From Pyxicephalus adspersus (Eukaryota > Chordata > Amphibia > Anura > Pyxicephalidae), in the NCBI RefSeq assembly GCF_032062135.1, contig NC_092860.1:153822703-153886702 (forward strand): 64,000 nucleotides of DNA, read 5' to 3'. Position numbers and translations under genes: made by a program. Positions 23,169 to 34,262 of the stretch are shown here, piece by piece (position 1 is the stretch's first letter; each line of letters starts with the position of its first letter). The notes below the pieces were generated by a model, which did not search any database, was not told the origin of the DNA, and saw only the letters and a list, made by a program, of their open reading frames with translations.

Positions 23169-23951
23169 ATCAGCCATCGTGTCACTGACCCTCTCCTGAG
23201 TGACAGACAAAAGTTCCCATACTTTTACCGCACCGTACAGAGTAGCCAGGTTTGGTATGAGATGGTGGTGAAGTTCCTGAGAATTTTTGGTTGGAATTGG
23301 GTTGGAATCATCACATCAAGTGATGGCACCGGAGAAACAGAACTACAGCTGCTAAGAAAAGAGATGACCAGACATGGGATCTGTATAGAATTTGTTATCT
23401 ACCTGACAAATAACGTGCACATTAACAGGCAGAGAATGATCAAGAAATCAACCACTGATGTTGTCGTAGTATGTGGACATTTTCAATCTGAATATCTATT
23501 TTTTTTGGCAGAATCAAAAGTTCTCAGACTAAACATGACAATAATCCTTAATGAATCATGGAATATCATTTCATATCCAAATATCAGCCTAAGAGAAGCA
23601 TGTAACTGCAGCATAATGCCAGTCCACTTTCCCCACTACATTCCTGGATTAGATGATTATATGGATAAAACACATACATCCAAACGCCCAACTGATCCAT
23701 TGCTGGAAGATATCTGCCTCACAAAGTATCACCGTCTTTCTTCGAATTATACTAAAAATAAGATATTCCAATCAGCTGGTCTTTTCTCCAACGTCACCTG
23801 CACTGGGAAAGAATGGATTGTGCATCGCTTTAGTAAAAAGCATGACCCAAAGTTTTATTTCATTTACACTGCAGTATATGCGCTGGCTCACGCATTACAT
23901 AATATGAAACCCAGTAGAAATACATTTGGAAAGTATGGATTAAGACAAAAA
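23169..23951 (+). CDS. V2R exon 3 (main ligand-binding exon)
   Basis: 261 codons open throughout, from ISHRVTDPLLSDRQKFPYFY to FGKYGLRQK, bounded by TTTCTACAG and GTAAG (phase 0 at both ends). The FPYFYRTV and GWNWVGII blocks are typical of V2R and calcium-sensing receptor flytraps. Several N-glycosylation sites are visible (NMT, NES, NIS, NCS, NYT, NVT). Confidence 0.95.
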
Positions 23952-24344
23952 GTAAGTTTATTTCCTGATATATGTATCACTTTTCCTAAATGTTGCGTCT
24001 ACAATGGATTTTTGTTATAAGTAGAGACTGGTAATGATACAAAGACAAACTCTCTTCTCTGATTGGTCATCAACATCACTAAAAGGTTACACTCTTCATA
24101 ACTGGCATACATGTTGGATCTTCAATTGATTCTTGTTAGAGCAGATAACATTTATTATGTCTCTTTCCTTAGTTGGAGATGCAGAAAACTTAGCTCTAGA
24201 CTTAGCTGGATATGTGCTGCCAGGGGAGACAGGTGAGTTCCTTTCAGATCCAGTGAAAGCACTGCGACTGTGCTTTCTGAGAAACTTAAGGCCATCCGTA
24301 TTAACTACCTGTGCCAAAAAGAAAACCAAGGACCATCTCAATTA

Positions 24345-24385
24345 TTATTATTATTATTAAACAGGATATTATTATTAAACATCTC
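24345..24385. repeat. ATT/TTA microsatellite
   Basis: A run of TTA triplets broken by ACAGGA lies within V2R intron 3. Confidence 0.8.
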
Positions 24386-24749
24386 AATGCTTAGATTTAG
24401 GCATATTCTCCTGCATTTTGTTCTGATATCTTCAGGGGCCTTAAAATTGTACAGTGCCATGTGCCGGAACAAAGAGCAACTTACAGTTATAGGAAATATA
24501 GGTCTCATTGAGCATGGGATAGACAATAGGGTCAGCAACCTAAACTCTCTATAACAATAGGTTTCAGTGTTCTAGCATCTGGATTCAACCCTTCCTACTT
24601 TCATCTCTATTCTGAGGAATCCCCCTATTGTAGATAAAAAGACCAGCATATGCTTGATCTTGTCTTGGGCTAAGGTCCTCCAGCGTAGTTGCTGTTTCAT
24701 GTATGGTTTCTTAGCGGTCTTAAAGGACACACTGACAACATTTGGGCAA

Positions 24750-25620
24750 ATCTGTTTATTGAAATTTTTATATAGTAAAAGGTACAGAACAGGAAATGAA
24801 GGGAACAAACAATCAAAGGGAAGATGAAACCATAACAGTGCAGTTACAAATATTATCACAATAGTATGAAGGTCCAAATGTCAGTAAGGCAGGCCAACAG
24901 AGAACATCAGATATCTCCCATCCATAATGCACCAAGAGAAGATTATAATTTACAGCAAATAAGTAAACTCAATATTTGCATTGAAAAGAAAGCCATAGAA
25001 ATGGAGATATGTATGAGTGAGCTATTGCACCACCATATATGTGAAGAACCCACCTGTCACACATTAGATTTTCTTGTCTAAAATCAAAGTCCTAGTCTAG
25101 TAAATAGGACAGGTAAGAAACCTATAGACCTATAGGCAATAGAATAGGATGACATACTAAGAGCTGAACTGAACTTTCAATCCAGGACAAAGAATGCAAG
25201 CACCAGGGGGAGAGTTGTTTCCCAATGATAATTAATTGTTTAGTCTCTTAATTATGGAGCCAGTCCACCAATCTTAAGCGTAAAGCAGCCTGATGGTACA
25301 AGGTAAAACTGGGTAAATCAGTTCCCCAGCAACATTTGGTTATCCAATCTGTGTAAGTCCCGATATATTTTAGAGAAAATGGGAGGAAAGTTATGAATTT
25401 TGTGAGTTGACTTTATTGTTTTTAAGTGACCCAATATATTAAACTCATGCCATATAAATGGTATTGAGGCATGTGGAGAAGTAATGTAAAGTAGGAGACC
25501 ATCTTCAAGTAGGAGATCATCTGCAAGTAACCCTATCAAACTCCTTCACAGCATCCACCAACAGATACCTAGCTTCCTTAGGTTGAAATCCATATTAAAT
25601 GAAAGCTCTGTGTATTGCAA
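24750..25620 (-). mobile_element. L1/Tx1-like LINE fragment (minus strand)
   Basis: Begins with TTTATTGAAATTTTTATATA, the reverse complement of a LINE 3' end. Minus-strand translation at 25318-25539 has LLADDLLLEDGLLLYITSPH, ASIPFIWHEFN and related blocks, the ADD catalytic motif of LINE RT and the residues after it. The frame is broken on both sides. It lies in V2R intron 3. Confidence 0.75.
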
Positions 25621-25639
25621 CTTTAAGGGCTTCCCATTC

Positions 25640-26480
25640 AGTGGGCAGAAATAGTTTCCAAGACTGCTTATGAAGATGAGCTGAATCCTTAATTCTCCAT
25701 GTCCACATCCTTTCTTAAAAAAAGGAGATGATAAAAGATACTGTGACTCAGGAATGTTTCAAACAGGGGGAAGAATCAATAGATAAAGAGGGCTGCTGTA
25801 AGACCCAGGACCAGCACCAATGCTTGCCAGACATCAGACCCTTCAGGCCCAAAGATAATGCAATACCAAGATTCCAGCAGAAGCAAGTCCAGAATACTGA
25901 GCCCAAGGTCATACATGGGTAATCAGTCCACCAGACATGGTATCCAAGTGAAAAGACAACAGTAGAGTCAAGGTCACAGGTACAAGGTTGGTTCAGAAGT
26001 CTAATCCAAGGGTCAGGAACAGGTAAGCAACATTAAATCTAACAAAATAACACAGCAGCAAGTCAATTCCCTAACTGGGAGCAGAGAAGTCCAATCAGCC
26101 AATTACACTGTCGGACTGAGACCAGAAACTACTATTCTCTTTAGCCTCAGCACAACTTCAAATCCCCTTCAGCTGGACACAGTCCCAGAGAAGGTGATGC
26201 CAAGAGACCATTCACAGTCAAAGGGAAACCAGAGATGCCCCAGACTGCAGAGCAGAGGACTGACAGCTATTTGCATGATCCCTGCTGCCACTACAAGCAA
26301 CACAGACGAAAAGAATAAGCAGTGTGCATTGAACTGTGGTGGCTTACTGCAAGGGATTGCTGCCAGATAATTGTGCTCTAACAGCTGCCATGTCAAGGTA
26401 CAATGATCTGCAAATATATAATTGACATGGAAGTAAGAACAGTGTATGTGTGAGAAAAAGGTAAAAAACCCTCCAGGTAT
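25640..26480. repeat. Dispersed repeat, family also at 32.3 and 51.2 kb
   Basis: Shares blocks such as TGGGAGCAGAG, CCCCTTCAGCTG, CTGAAGCCAGAAACTA-like words and a GCAGCAG-rich end with 51190-51560 (same strand) and 32330-32550 (opposite strand). Non-coding. The class is unknown; it could be a non-autonomous DNA transposon or an LTR piece. Confidence 0.55.
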
Positions 26481-27413
26481 TGACAAAATATAGTTCTTGT
26501 AGTCTGTACTTGAAGAAGCTAAGTTTGCGAAATGAGAGAGGAGATTGACCTGAAGAGTCTGGGGTCTAATACAAGATTAAAATTACTCTAATACAAGATT
26601 AAAATTATTGCCTACTACAAGAGTACCCTCAGCAAATTTCCTCAAGCAAAATTAGTAATGAGTTGGGATTGGGTTATAATTAGAAAAGTGTAAAGGAGCA
26701 ACAGATTCCACTCCATATATCAATTTTGACTAATACAATGTGATCCTGCAGATAAATCTCATAATAAAACTAATTGAAATAGGGGAGTTTTATGAAATGC
26801 TATGAAAACTTCTTTTGTTTTGGATTCCAGACATTAGCTATGTATGAGGAATAATACCATGTACTGCATTCTGGCATATGGGAGGTCTTCAAGACGCATC
26901 TCCTGGAGCATATACACAAGTAACTACACCCATGCTTTGTGAAAATAATAGAATACTTGAGAGTGTTTGGAAGGGCTATTAGGTTCCTTCATGTTCAGGG
27001 TCCGAACCCTATAGGGTAAAAGTAGCAGAAGTGGGGCCAGCCATGTCAAACAGGAGGGCACAGTCAAGAGGGTTAGACAGAAAGGGGGACAAAACATATG
27101 ACACTATTTAAAAGCTGCACATAAGAATAAAGAAACAGTGCCAGCCAGTATAACACTGACTAATTACAATATAAGAGGCTGAAATGGTGTTTTACTGAGC
27201 TCTAGATACATATTGGAAATGTAGATGTTTGGCCACCAGTCATTCCATTGGTAAAAGCACAAAGCAGATGTATTTAAAAAATAAGACATATTTTTAAAGC
27301 CAGGTGATCAGAGGAAAACAAATCCAAAAGGGTAAATTAGTCATTTCCCACTGTGAAGCAGTTGCACGTAGAATATTTCTGTTGTAATAAACATATTTTC
27401 TTTTCTTGGCAAG

Positions 27414-27638
27414 CTGCATAGATTTGTCCAAACAGTTTACTACTTGAGCACCTCCAGGGAGGAGGTCTTCTTTAATGAGCGAGGAGAATTACCTATTGAA
27501 ACGTATTTAGAAAACCTGATCTATTATGATTTACTGGGAACAAATAAAATCAAGACAGAATACTTGGCAAGCAGTTTGACAATAGCAAAACACAAGCAAG
27601 AAGATTTTCTAGTACAGCTCCAATGGAAAAGGGGCAAA
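27414..27638 (+). CDS. V2R exon 4
   Basis: 75 codons between TTGGCAAG and GTAAGAG, phase 0 to 0. Encodes LHRFVQTVYYLSTSREEVFF and NERGELPIETYLENLIYYDL, the end of the flytrap domain, with the typical FxNExGE block. Confidence 0.92.
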
Positions 27639-28240
27639 GTAAGAGTTTCTTATGTTTATCTTTAATGCAATTTGGTTAAATACAAGTAACTCACTAAAAG
27701 ATTGTGTCCTGCACCACAGAAAATAAAACAAAATATTCCAATAGAAGTACATTTTTAACACTAAATATTTACAAACCTTGACTTAGGAAGACTGTAGAGC
27801 TCCCTCCTTATGTTAGTACAAAGGCCAATGGAAGGCCAGTTACAGTACAGATGTGACTTATGATTTACAGGCTACCATACATACTGTGTAAAACTCTGGT
27901 AAATAAAAAGATGCAGATTTTGTTTACTTGGACCCCCACCCCCCCCATTATCACCCAGCTTTACGTAATAAGTGTCTATACTGATCAGTAGTGGGGTTGT
28001 GGAGGAGATGCAACAACTTTCTACTTTATGGCTGTCCAACTCTTTGTTGGCCAGGATCCATGCATATTTGTATTATTTCTAAAAGTTTGAAAGAGTTAGA
28101 AAATAAACTGTACATAATACAACAATTTCTTGTAAGACCCTGAATGACTAGTGTAGGACTGGAGTTGTAAAATGACTTCAGTGCACTTTGGAAACTAAAG
28201 GTTATTTGCAGTTAACATAACAGTAATCAGATTCTTTCAG

Positions 28241-28364
28241 GTTCCCCAAGCTCAGTGCAATAAGCCATGTCCTCCAGGATACAGGAAAAGTCCAACTGAA
28301 GGAATCCATGCCTGCTGCTATCGCTGTGTGCCATGTTCTGTTGGGACATTCTCCAATGTTACAG
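28241..28364 (+). CDS. V2R exon 5 (cysteine-rich domain)
   Basis: 124 nt, phase 0 in and 1 out, between CTTTCAG and GTATTG. Encodes VPQAQCNKPCPPGYRKSPTE, GIHACCYRCVPCSVGTFSNV, the cysteine-rich linker that transmits ligand closure to the membrane helices. Six cysteines are visible. Confidence 0.93.
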
Positions 28365-28503
28365 GTATTGAATACTAACATGTATTTATAAAAAAAACTG
28401 ATGCTCAATGGAAGTTATTTAATTGGACTCTATTGCTTTTCCATTGGAATGGGTTAATTAAAACCTGTAAAAATATGCAACATATGCTGTTCTTCTCTCG
28501 TAG

Positions 28504-29411
28504 ACAGTGACATCTGCCATGAATGTCCTGATGACCAGCAGCCGGATGAAAGACGAGTAATCTGTATCCCAAAATCATATGAATATCTATCCTATGATAC
28601 AAATATCATAGCTCAGGCTTTATTTAATATATCTCTGTTATGTTCTGTTGTAACTCTCTTTATATTGACATTGTTTATTTTACTCCGGGACACTCCAGTT
28701 GTAAAGGCCAATAACCGGACTGTGAGTTTCATCCTCCTGACCTCCATCTTGCTGAGCTTCCTCTGTGTCTTCTTGTTCATCGGTCGTCCTGTGGATATAA
28801 CCTGCATGCTCAGACAAATATCATTTGGGATTTTCTTCTGCATCGCTGTCTCTTCTGTTCTGGCCAAGACTATCACAGTCTGCATCGCCTTCAAAGCTTC
28901 CAAACCTGGCAGTGTATGGAGGAAGTGGGTGGGAGAGAAGATTTCTTATTCTGTTGTCCTAATCAGTCCCTCTGTCCAAGTTCTGATCTGTGTTATTTGG
29001 TTGTCAGTGTCTCCTCCCTACCAAGAGTATGACATGCACTCCTATCCTGGGAAGATCATCATTCAGTGTAATGAAGGATAAGTTGTTGGGTTCTACTCTG
29101 TGTTGGGTTATATGGGGTTTCTGGCAGCTGTGAGTTTTGTTCTGGCTTTCTTGGTGAGAACATTACCGGACAGTTTTAATGAGGCCAAGTACATTACCTT
29201 CAGCATGCTGGTGTTCTGCAGTGTGTGGATTGCCATGATCCCGGCCTATCTGAGCACCAGAGGGAAATACATGGTGGCTGTGGAGGTATTCGCTATTTTG
29301 GCCTCCAGTGCTGGATTGTTAAGCTGCATATTTTTTCCTAAATGTTACATAATTATTATAAAACCCGAGAGAAATTCCATAAAATATATTATGGATAAAG
29401 TAAAATCATAA
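28504..29411 (+). CDS. V2R exon 6 (7TM domain) with internal TAA
   Basis: Starts after CTCGTAG by completing a split aspartate codon ([18 protein letters not shown]). Seven hydrophobic helices follow, with V2R hallmarks [63 protein letters not shown] and [17 protein letters not shown], ending KYIMDKVKS at the natural stop 29409-29411. TAA at 29079-29081 falls between extracellular loop 2 and TM5. Downstream of it the frame stays open and conserved, which suggests the break is recent. Confidence 0.93.
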
Positions 29412-30150
29412 AATTCTTTTGAAAATTTATGTACATTAAAGTTAAGTAGTTAGAAGTCAGTTAGGTTGAAAAAAGACATCAAAATCATTCACCAGGGAAA
29501 GCTGTGTGACTATTAAAACATAAGTTGTATATTTAGAATGCCCAAAAAAGTGTACTTGACCAGACTTGAAACATTTCCAAGACATTTCTTAAACAGTGCT
29601 AAAATGTCTGCTACTGATCAACTTCAGAGAGATCCCTGGAGCCTAGAAGAGATGGTTAACAGGTGTAAAGACAGCCAATATTGCAAGGGGTTTGTTCCCG
29701 TCATTGTGCAGCAAAGATCAGCCAATGCTTGAAATGTTTATAAATTATCACCACAGTTTTAAAAAAAAGAACAATCAATATCTACTTGATACTTTGCTTC
29801 TATTTTTTTCAGTAATAGATTAATTCATATTTTTCACTCTATACACAAAAAAGAGGGGAAAAAATGTCTGTGCGTCTTATGGAGCATATATTACCTTCAG
29901 CGTTCAGAAGTTACAGATGAACTACATGTGCATGTGTGAAGGCCAGTGTCCTATAAGATAATCTGACTTTACAAATCCGTACTACCAGCTGATTGGGCGT
30001 GTGCAATGACATCATAATAAGCTGTTTTTGCTCTGTTTGCGCGCGCATCTCCTTTTTCAATGAGATTTTGCTTCAGTGTGATCCCCCGAGAGTGGGCGTG
30101 TTGTACAGACCTTGGAGATCAGCTGTGGCTGCTCCCCGACCACCTTTTAC
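29412..30150. other. 3' flank of the V2R gene
   Basis: ATTAAA near 29434 could serve as the polyadenylation signal. No exon was recognised until the CpG-richer segment that starts near 29985. Confidence 0.4.
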
Positions 30151-30151
30151 T

Positions 30152-30247
30152 ATGAAGAAATCCTACCCTTTGTACACCAGCAGCATGAGAGCTGTGTCTG
30201 TGTCTCTGCTGCTGTGGTTATGCCCAATGTATAGTGCGCAAAATACG
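30152..30247 (+). CDS. Candidate isolated first exon of a secreted protein
   Basis: ATG at 30152, 32 open codons, then a donor ACG|GTAAGG. From the second methionine (30185) the product MRAVSVSLLLWLCPMYSAQN looks like a clean signal peptide with a likely cleavage after SAQ. The 150 bases upstream are CpG-richer than the neighbourhood (GCGCGCGCAT near 30040, TGATTGGGCGTG near 29990), which suits a promoter. I do not recognise the gene, and no downstream exon was identified among the LINE insertions that follow. It may be a stranded duplicate exon or chance. Confidence 0.35.
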
Positions 30248-30551
30248 GTAAGGTGCAAATATTAACAACTTGCAAACAACAGCAAATTCAACCAAATTAG
30301 AATCCAATATACCAAAGGGATGAAGTGCCATGACAATGGGCAACACATGGTCTGGCAAGATCCTTGTAAATGGAAACAGAAATTATAAATTTGATTTGGG
30401 TGAAGTTCACAATGAGAATTTTAACCCCCTCCTGTCCATGAAAAACCACCCTTGATTCCTTAAAAAGGAGGAGTGCCATGTTGAGATACTAGGCCTTAAC
30501 CTCAGAGCTCATCCCCTCCTGTGGGGCATTACATTACACATATGATGCTAT

Positions 30552-31067
30552 ATAGTGATACCTTGGCTAACAATAATTATGTTCCGGAATCACATTTGTT
30601 AGCCGAAATCTTTGTTAGCCGAAACGTGAATTCTTGTAGGTTTCTATAGAAAATCATTTAATTTGTTCTAGATGCTGCTAAAAGGTCATAAACTCATCAG
30701 ATGAACAGCTTCCCCCAGTAACAGCAGGTAATAGATACACTATTTTATAAATACAATTGGGACAGATGTTTGTCTTAACATATTATTAGGCAGAATGGTA
30801 TCAGTTACTGTATGAAATCTGCACTGTGAATTAATCACGAACAAAGCAAAAAAAGCCTAGACCTTCATTACCTTCTTCTGCAAGTCATGAAACGCGCCCC
30901 CTCCCCCCCATTAAACCTCCATCCTGCACACAAGCCGGATTGAGGATTTTTGCATTTTTGTTAGCTAAATTCATATTCATTAGTCAAGCCTCTTAAAAAG
31001 TGGGAAAAAAATGCGTTAGCTGAAAAATTTGTTAACAGGGCCACTCGTTAACTGATGTATCACTGTA
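30552..31067. mobile_element. MITE with AGTGATAC termini (mariner-like)
   Basis: The left end AGTGATACCTTGGCTAACAA is mirrored at the right end, whose reverse complement reads AGTGATACATCAGTTAACGA. TA dinucleotides flank both ends, which suits a Tc1/mariner-superfamily target. An internal inverted GTTAGC/GTTAAC motif is repeated. No transposase is present. Confidence 0.6.
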
Positions 31068-31129
31068 TCACTGAATGGTTCTTCAGTTAATAATGAGATA
31101 GTTAACATGAATTTGCATACATTTCTACT

Positions 31130-32345
31130 GGTATCTACCCCTCCACTTTTAAACAAGCCATAATTCTCCCTATCTTAAAGAAACGCTCATTGGAACCCTC
31201 CTTACATTCTAGCTACTGTCCTATCCCTTCTCCTATATATTTTCAAACTTTTTGAGCGCCTTGTCTATAAAAAGATTTGGCGACTGAGCACCAACTCTCT
31301 CCTTGACCCTCTCCAGTCTTGTTTTAGAGCTGCCCACTCCACTAAAACAGCCCTTACTAAAGCGGCCAATGACCTCATCAGGGCTATGTCTCAGGGCCAA
31401 CTTGTCTTTCCCTCCTCCTTCTCCTTGATCTTTCCTCTGCTTTTGACACTGTTGATCACCCCCTTCTAATACACATCCTGCGCTCCATTGGTATCAGTGA
31501 CATTGCTCTTTCTTTGTTTGCCTCCAACCTGTCTGACCGCTCCTTTCAAGTTTCTTTCAATGGTAACTCCTCCTCACCCACTCTCCTCCCTGTTGGTGTT
31601 CCCCAAGGGTCGGTCCTTCTCTGTACACCTCCTCTCTCTGTCAGCCATCTCATCATGAATGTCTGACCGATTCCAGAAATTCAACCTGGATAAAACTGAA
31701 CTCATCATCTCCCCACTCCCTCACATTCCATCCAAATCACCACAACACATTCCTAACTGTTAACAACACTGTCATTCTTCACTCCCCACAGGCACCCTCA
31801 GTTCTACCCTCTCATTTACCCACCATTTTCAGAACATTTCCAGGTCCTGTCACTTTCACCTAACATCTCCAAAATCCACTTCTACCTGTCACCAGAGACC
31901 ACCAAACACTGTGTACGGGCTCTTATTATCTCTTGTCTGCACTACTGTAACCTCCTCCTCTCTGGTATTCCACTAACCCGACTCTCTCCTCTACAATCTA
32001 TTATTAATGCTGCTTCCAGACTTATTCATACTTCCCACTGCTCTTCTTCTGCTGCCTCTCATAGTAGTTTTCTTACCTTTCGGAACTTGTAGAGGAATAC
32101 ACCTTTAGTTTTAGGAGATATGCTGTGCGCCATAGCAGTATAAAACATGGTTTTACAACCTCTTAGATTGTAAGCTCTCCAGGTCAGGGTCCTCTCCTCC
32201 TCCTGTGTCACTGTCTGTATTAGTCTGTCATTTGCCACCCCTATTTAATATACAGCATTGTGTAATATGTATATAAATCCTGTTTTTTATTATTATTATT
32301 ATTATTATTATTCTTAATAATATAATAATAGCCCCTGCTTTCCTT
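31130..32345 (+). mobile_element. L2/Rex1-like LINE 3' fragment
   Basis: Degenerate RT in several frames: [11 protein letters not shown] near 31153, [20 protein letters not shown] near 31430 and GVPQGSVL near 31600, which are RT motifs of the L2/CR1/Rex1 group. The 3' end has the CTGTCTGTATTAGTCTGTCA tail, ATATAAATCCTG and a TTA microsatellite. A sister copy lies at 52240-53426 in the same orientation. The frame is broken many times. Confidence 0.8.
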
Positions 32346-32550
32346 TAACCGTGCAGCGTGATGTATTTTATCAGCATCCCCAGCATACATTGCTGGGCTG
32401 TGCATAGCTAAAGGGGATTCAGAGGCAATTAGCTCCTGACTCATTCCTGCAATTCCATTGGCTGCTGGGACTTTATAGCCTCTCTGCTCCCAGTCACCAG
32501 GGCCTGTTAGATATTGTCCATGTCTTCGTTGCTTCCTCCTTTTCTGTACA
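32330..32550 (-). repeat. Dispersed repeat, minus copy
   Basis: The reverse complement matches the families at 25640-26480 and 51190-51560 (words CTGGGAGCAGAGAGGCTATA and CCAGCAGCCAATG, the CCCCTT-AGC block, and GGGGATGC). It is directly joined to the V2R intron relic. Confidence 0.6.
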
Positions 32551-32990
32551 GGCACCAGTCAGTAAACGAGGGTGTTAAGCTTATGTTTCTTTGCAACCTT
32601 TCCAAATATTCTCCATGATCAGGTATTTTCAATGTGTGGAAGAGAACAAAATGTGTTGACGAAAAAAAAAAAAGAGATTATTACAATGAGAACATCAGGG
32701 GAAAGGAGGGATTCATCTCACATGTGGCCCTGCATGCGTGTCATCTATTTGTTTATTTTTTTAACAAACCACATTACTTCAAATAGTACATTACAGGACT
32801 ACATCACTCCTGTTGAACTGACTGAGCTTTTCCTTCTTTTTGTATTCCATATGTGATATAATAAAAGAGGACCTGTAGACAAATGTAGGTCAAAGGACCA
32901 ACATTGCCGGTGGCTTCCATTAAGCTGATCATTTTTCAACTATAATGAAAGCACAGCAGTTTAATGATAAAAATTAAGTTGTTCATCTTC
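32510..32990 (+). repeat. Relic of V2R intron 1 (direct segmental copy)
   Basis: Aligns co-linearly with 19570-20190, including CTGTACAG-CACCAG, ATGTTTCTTTGC, TTTTCAATGTGT, GGAAAGGAGGGATTCA, CACATGTGGC, AGGACTACATCACTCC and TTCCTTCTTTTTGTAT, with indels. No V2R exon remains beside it: a dispersed repeat lies on the left and an L1-like element on the right. Confidence 0.8.
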
Positions 32991-33114
32991 AATGGGTATG
33001 GACAAGCTGTTTGTAATATATATATTTTGTTTTCATTGAAAGACGATACTTAGACAGCACATAATTTAATATTGATGTTTAGCCCCTGCTTGCCTTATGT
33101 GGTCTAATTACTTC

Positions 33115-33892
33115 TTATAGCTCCCTTTTGTAACCTCCACAGTCACTACTATCCATATGTACCAGGTCACAGCATTCATTCCTTGATTTACCATGTATTG
33201 GCCAACTTCCTGTCAGTGCCCTGAATAGAAGATGTAAGGTCCTCCATTCGATGGATCTCATTGACTCTACCGAGCCATGAGCCAGTTGTGGGTGGATCAG
33301 GGTTTGCCAGTAGGTGGCAATACAAGAAATAGCGGCCATAATAAGGTATCTGATGACCAAACTTTTATATGCCTTCCATGAAAATGAATTGTGTTGTCGA
33401 AGGAAAAAAGTTGGGTCATCAGGGATATCCTGGTCCGACATTTGTTTAACAATGGACCGAACAGTGACCCAGAAACTCTGCAAAAGGGGACAATGCCAGA
33501 ATATATGCAGTAGTGATCCTTTCTCTGTCTGGCACTGCCAGCAGCGGTCCGATACATCTAGAAAAATGTGATGTAGTTTCTCTGGAGTGCCGTACCACCG
33601 CCAAACTACCTTGAAACAAATTTATTGGTATTTACTAGTAGATAGATGCTTTATGAGTCCAATATGGAATATTTTCCTTCTGTTCCGTAGATAGCGAAAG
33701 ACCCAAATCAGTCTCCCAAGAGCTAAGAAATGTAGGTGTATAGTCGGGGAGTGGGATTTGTAGAAGCCTATAAACAACATATAGAGTGTGTCTAATACCA
33801 CCCACCCCCATGCATAGGTGCTCGAAAGAAGTAAGGGGTCTGCAATAGGAAAGGGCCGAACGGAGGGTAGACAAAAAGTGGGTGATCTGCAA
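33115..33892 (-). pseudogene. L1-like ORF2 C-terminal region
   Basis: Minus-strand reading includes CFNKCRTRISLMTQLFSF-like and YKSLVIRYLIMAAISCIATY, WQTLIHPQ blocks. The second aligns with [20 protein letters not shown] in the copy at 58688-58993. These fall in the post-RT region that ends L1/Tx1 ORF2. The frame shifts more than once. Confidence 0.65.
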
Positions 33893-34262
33893 AGTTTTCC
33901 AGAAATCTAGTTGAAACTCACCTGTAGCCTCTCTTAAATCCTCCGGGCTGATCCATCTGCTTCATCTAACAAAGTGTAACGCTCTACAAACACCAGAAGA
34001 GAGCAATTCTTTGAACCTCCCGTCCTCCAACCCAGGGGGGAAAGACGACATTCATTTTGACAACATTTTGACAACATTGATGCGTCCCAGCCAGGAAAAA
34101 GTAACAATTCACTGTGGAGAGCAATGGGAGATAATTCCCTTCAAATATTTCAGAGAGTGTTTTAGGAATTTTTGTGCCTAGATATGTAATTTCATGGGGT
34201 TCCCAGCGAAAAGCAAATAATTGTTTTAAGGTGGGAGCGGACTACATTCAAAAGTGTTATGT

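Larger units (their letters stand above)
19032..29411 (+). pseudogene. Vomeronasal type-2 receptor, six exons, one in-frame stop
   Basis: Class C GPCR of the V2R family, expected to detect pheromones or amino-acid-type odorants in the cilia or microvilli of vomeronasal neurons. The six coding exons (245, 292, 783, 225, 124 and 908 nt) match the canonical V2R layout, and all junctions are GT-AG and in phase. Spliced length would be 858 residues: signal peptide (1-18), Venus-flytrap ligand-binding domain (exons 1-4, about 25-515), cysteine-rich domain (exon 5 into 6), and seven transmembrane helices. The only break seen is TAA at 29079-29081 (codon 749), where the sister copy at 15196 has TCA serine. 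This removes TM5-TM7 and the tail. It is either a young pseudogene, a segregating null or a sequence error. Confidence 0.9.
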
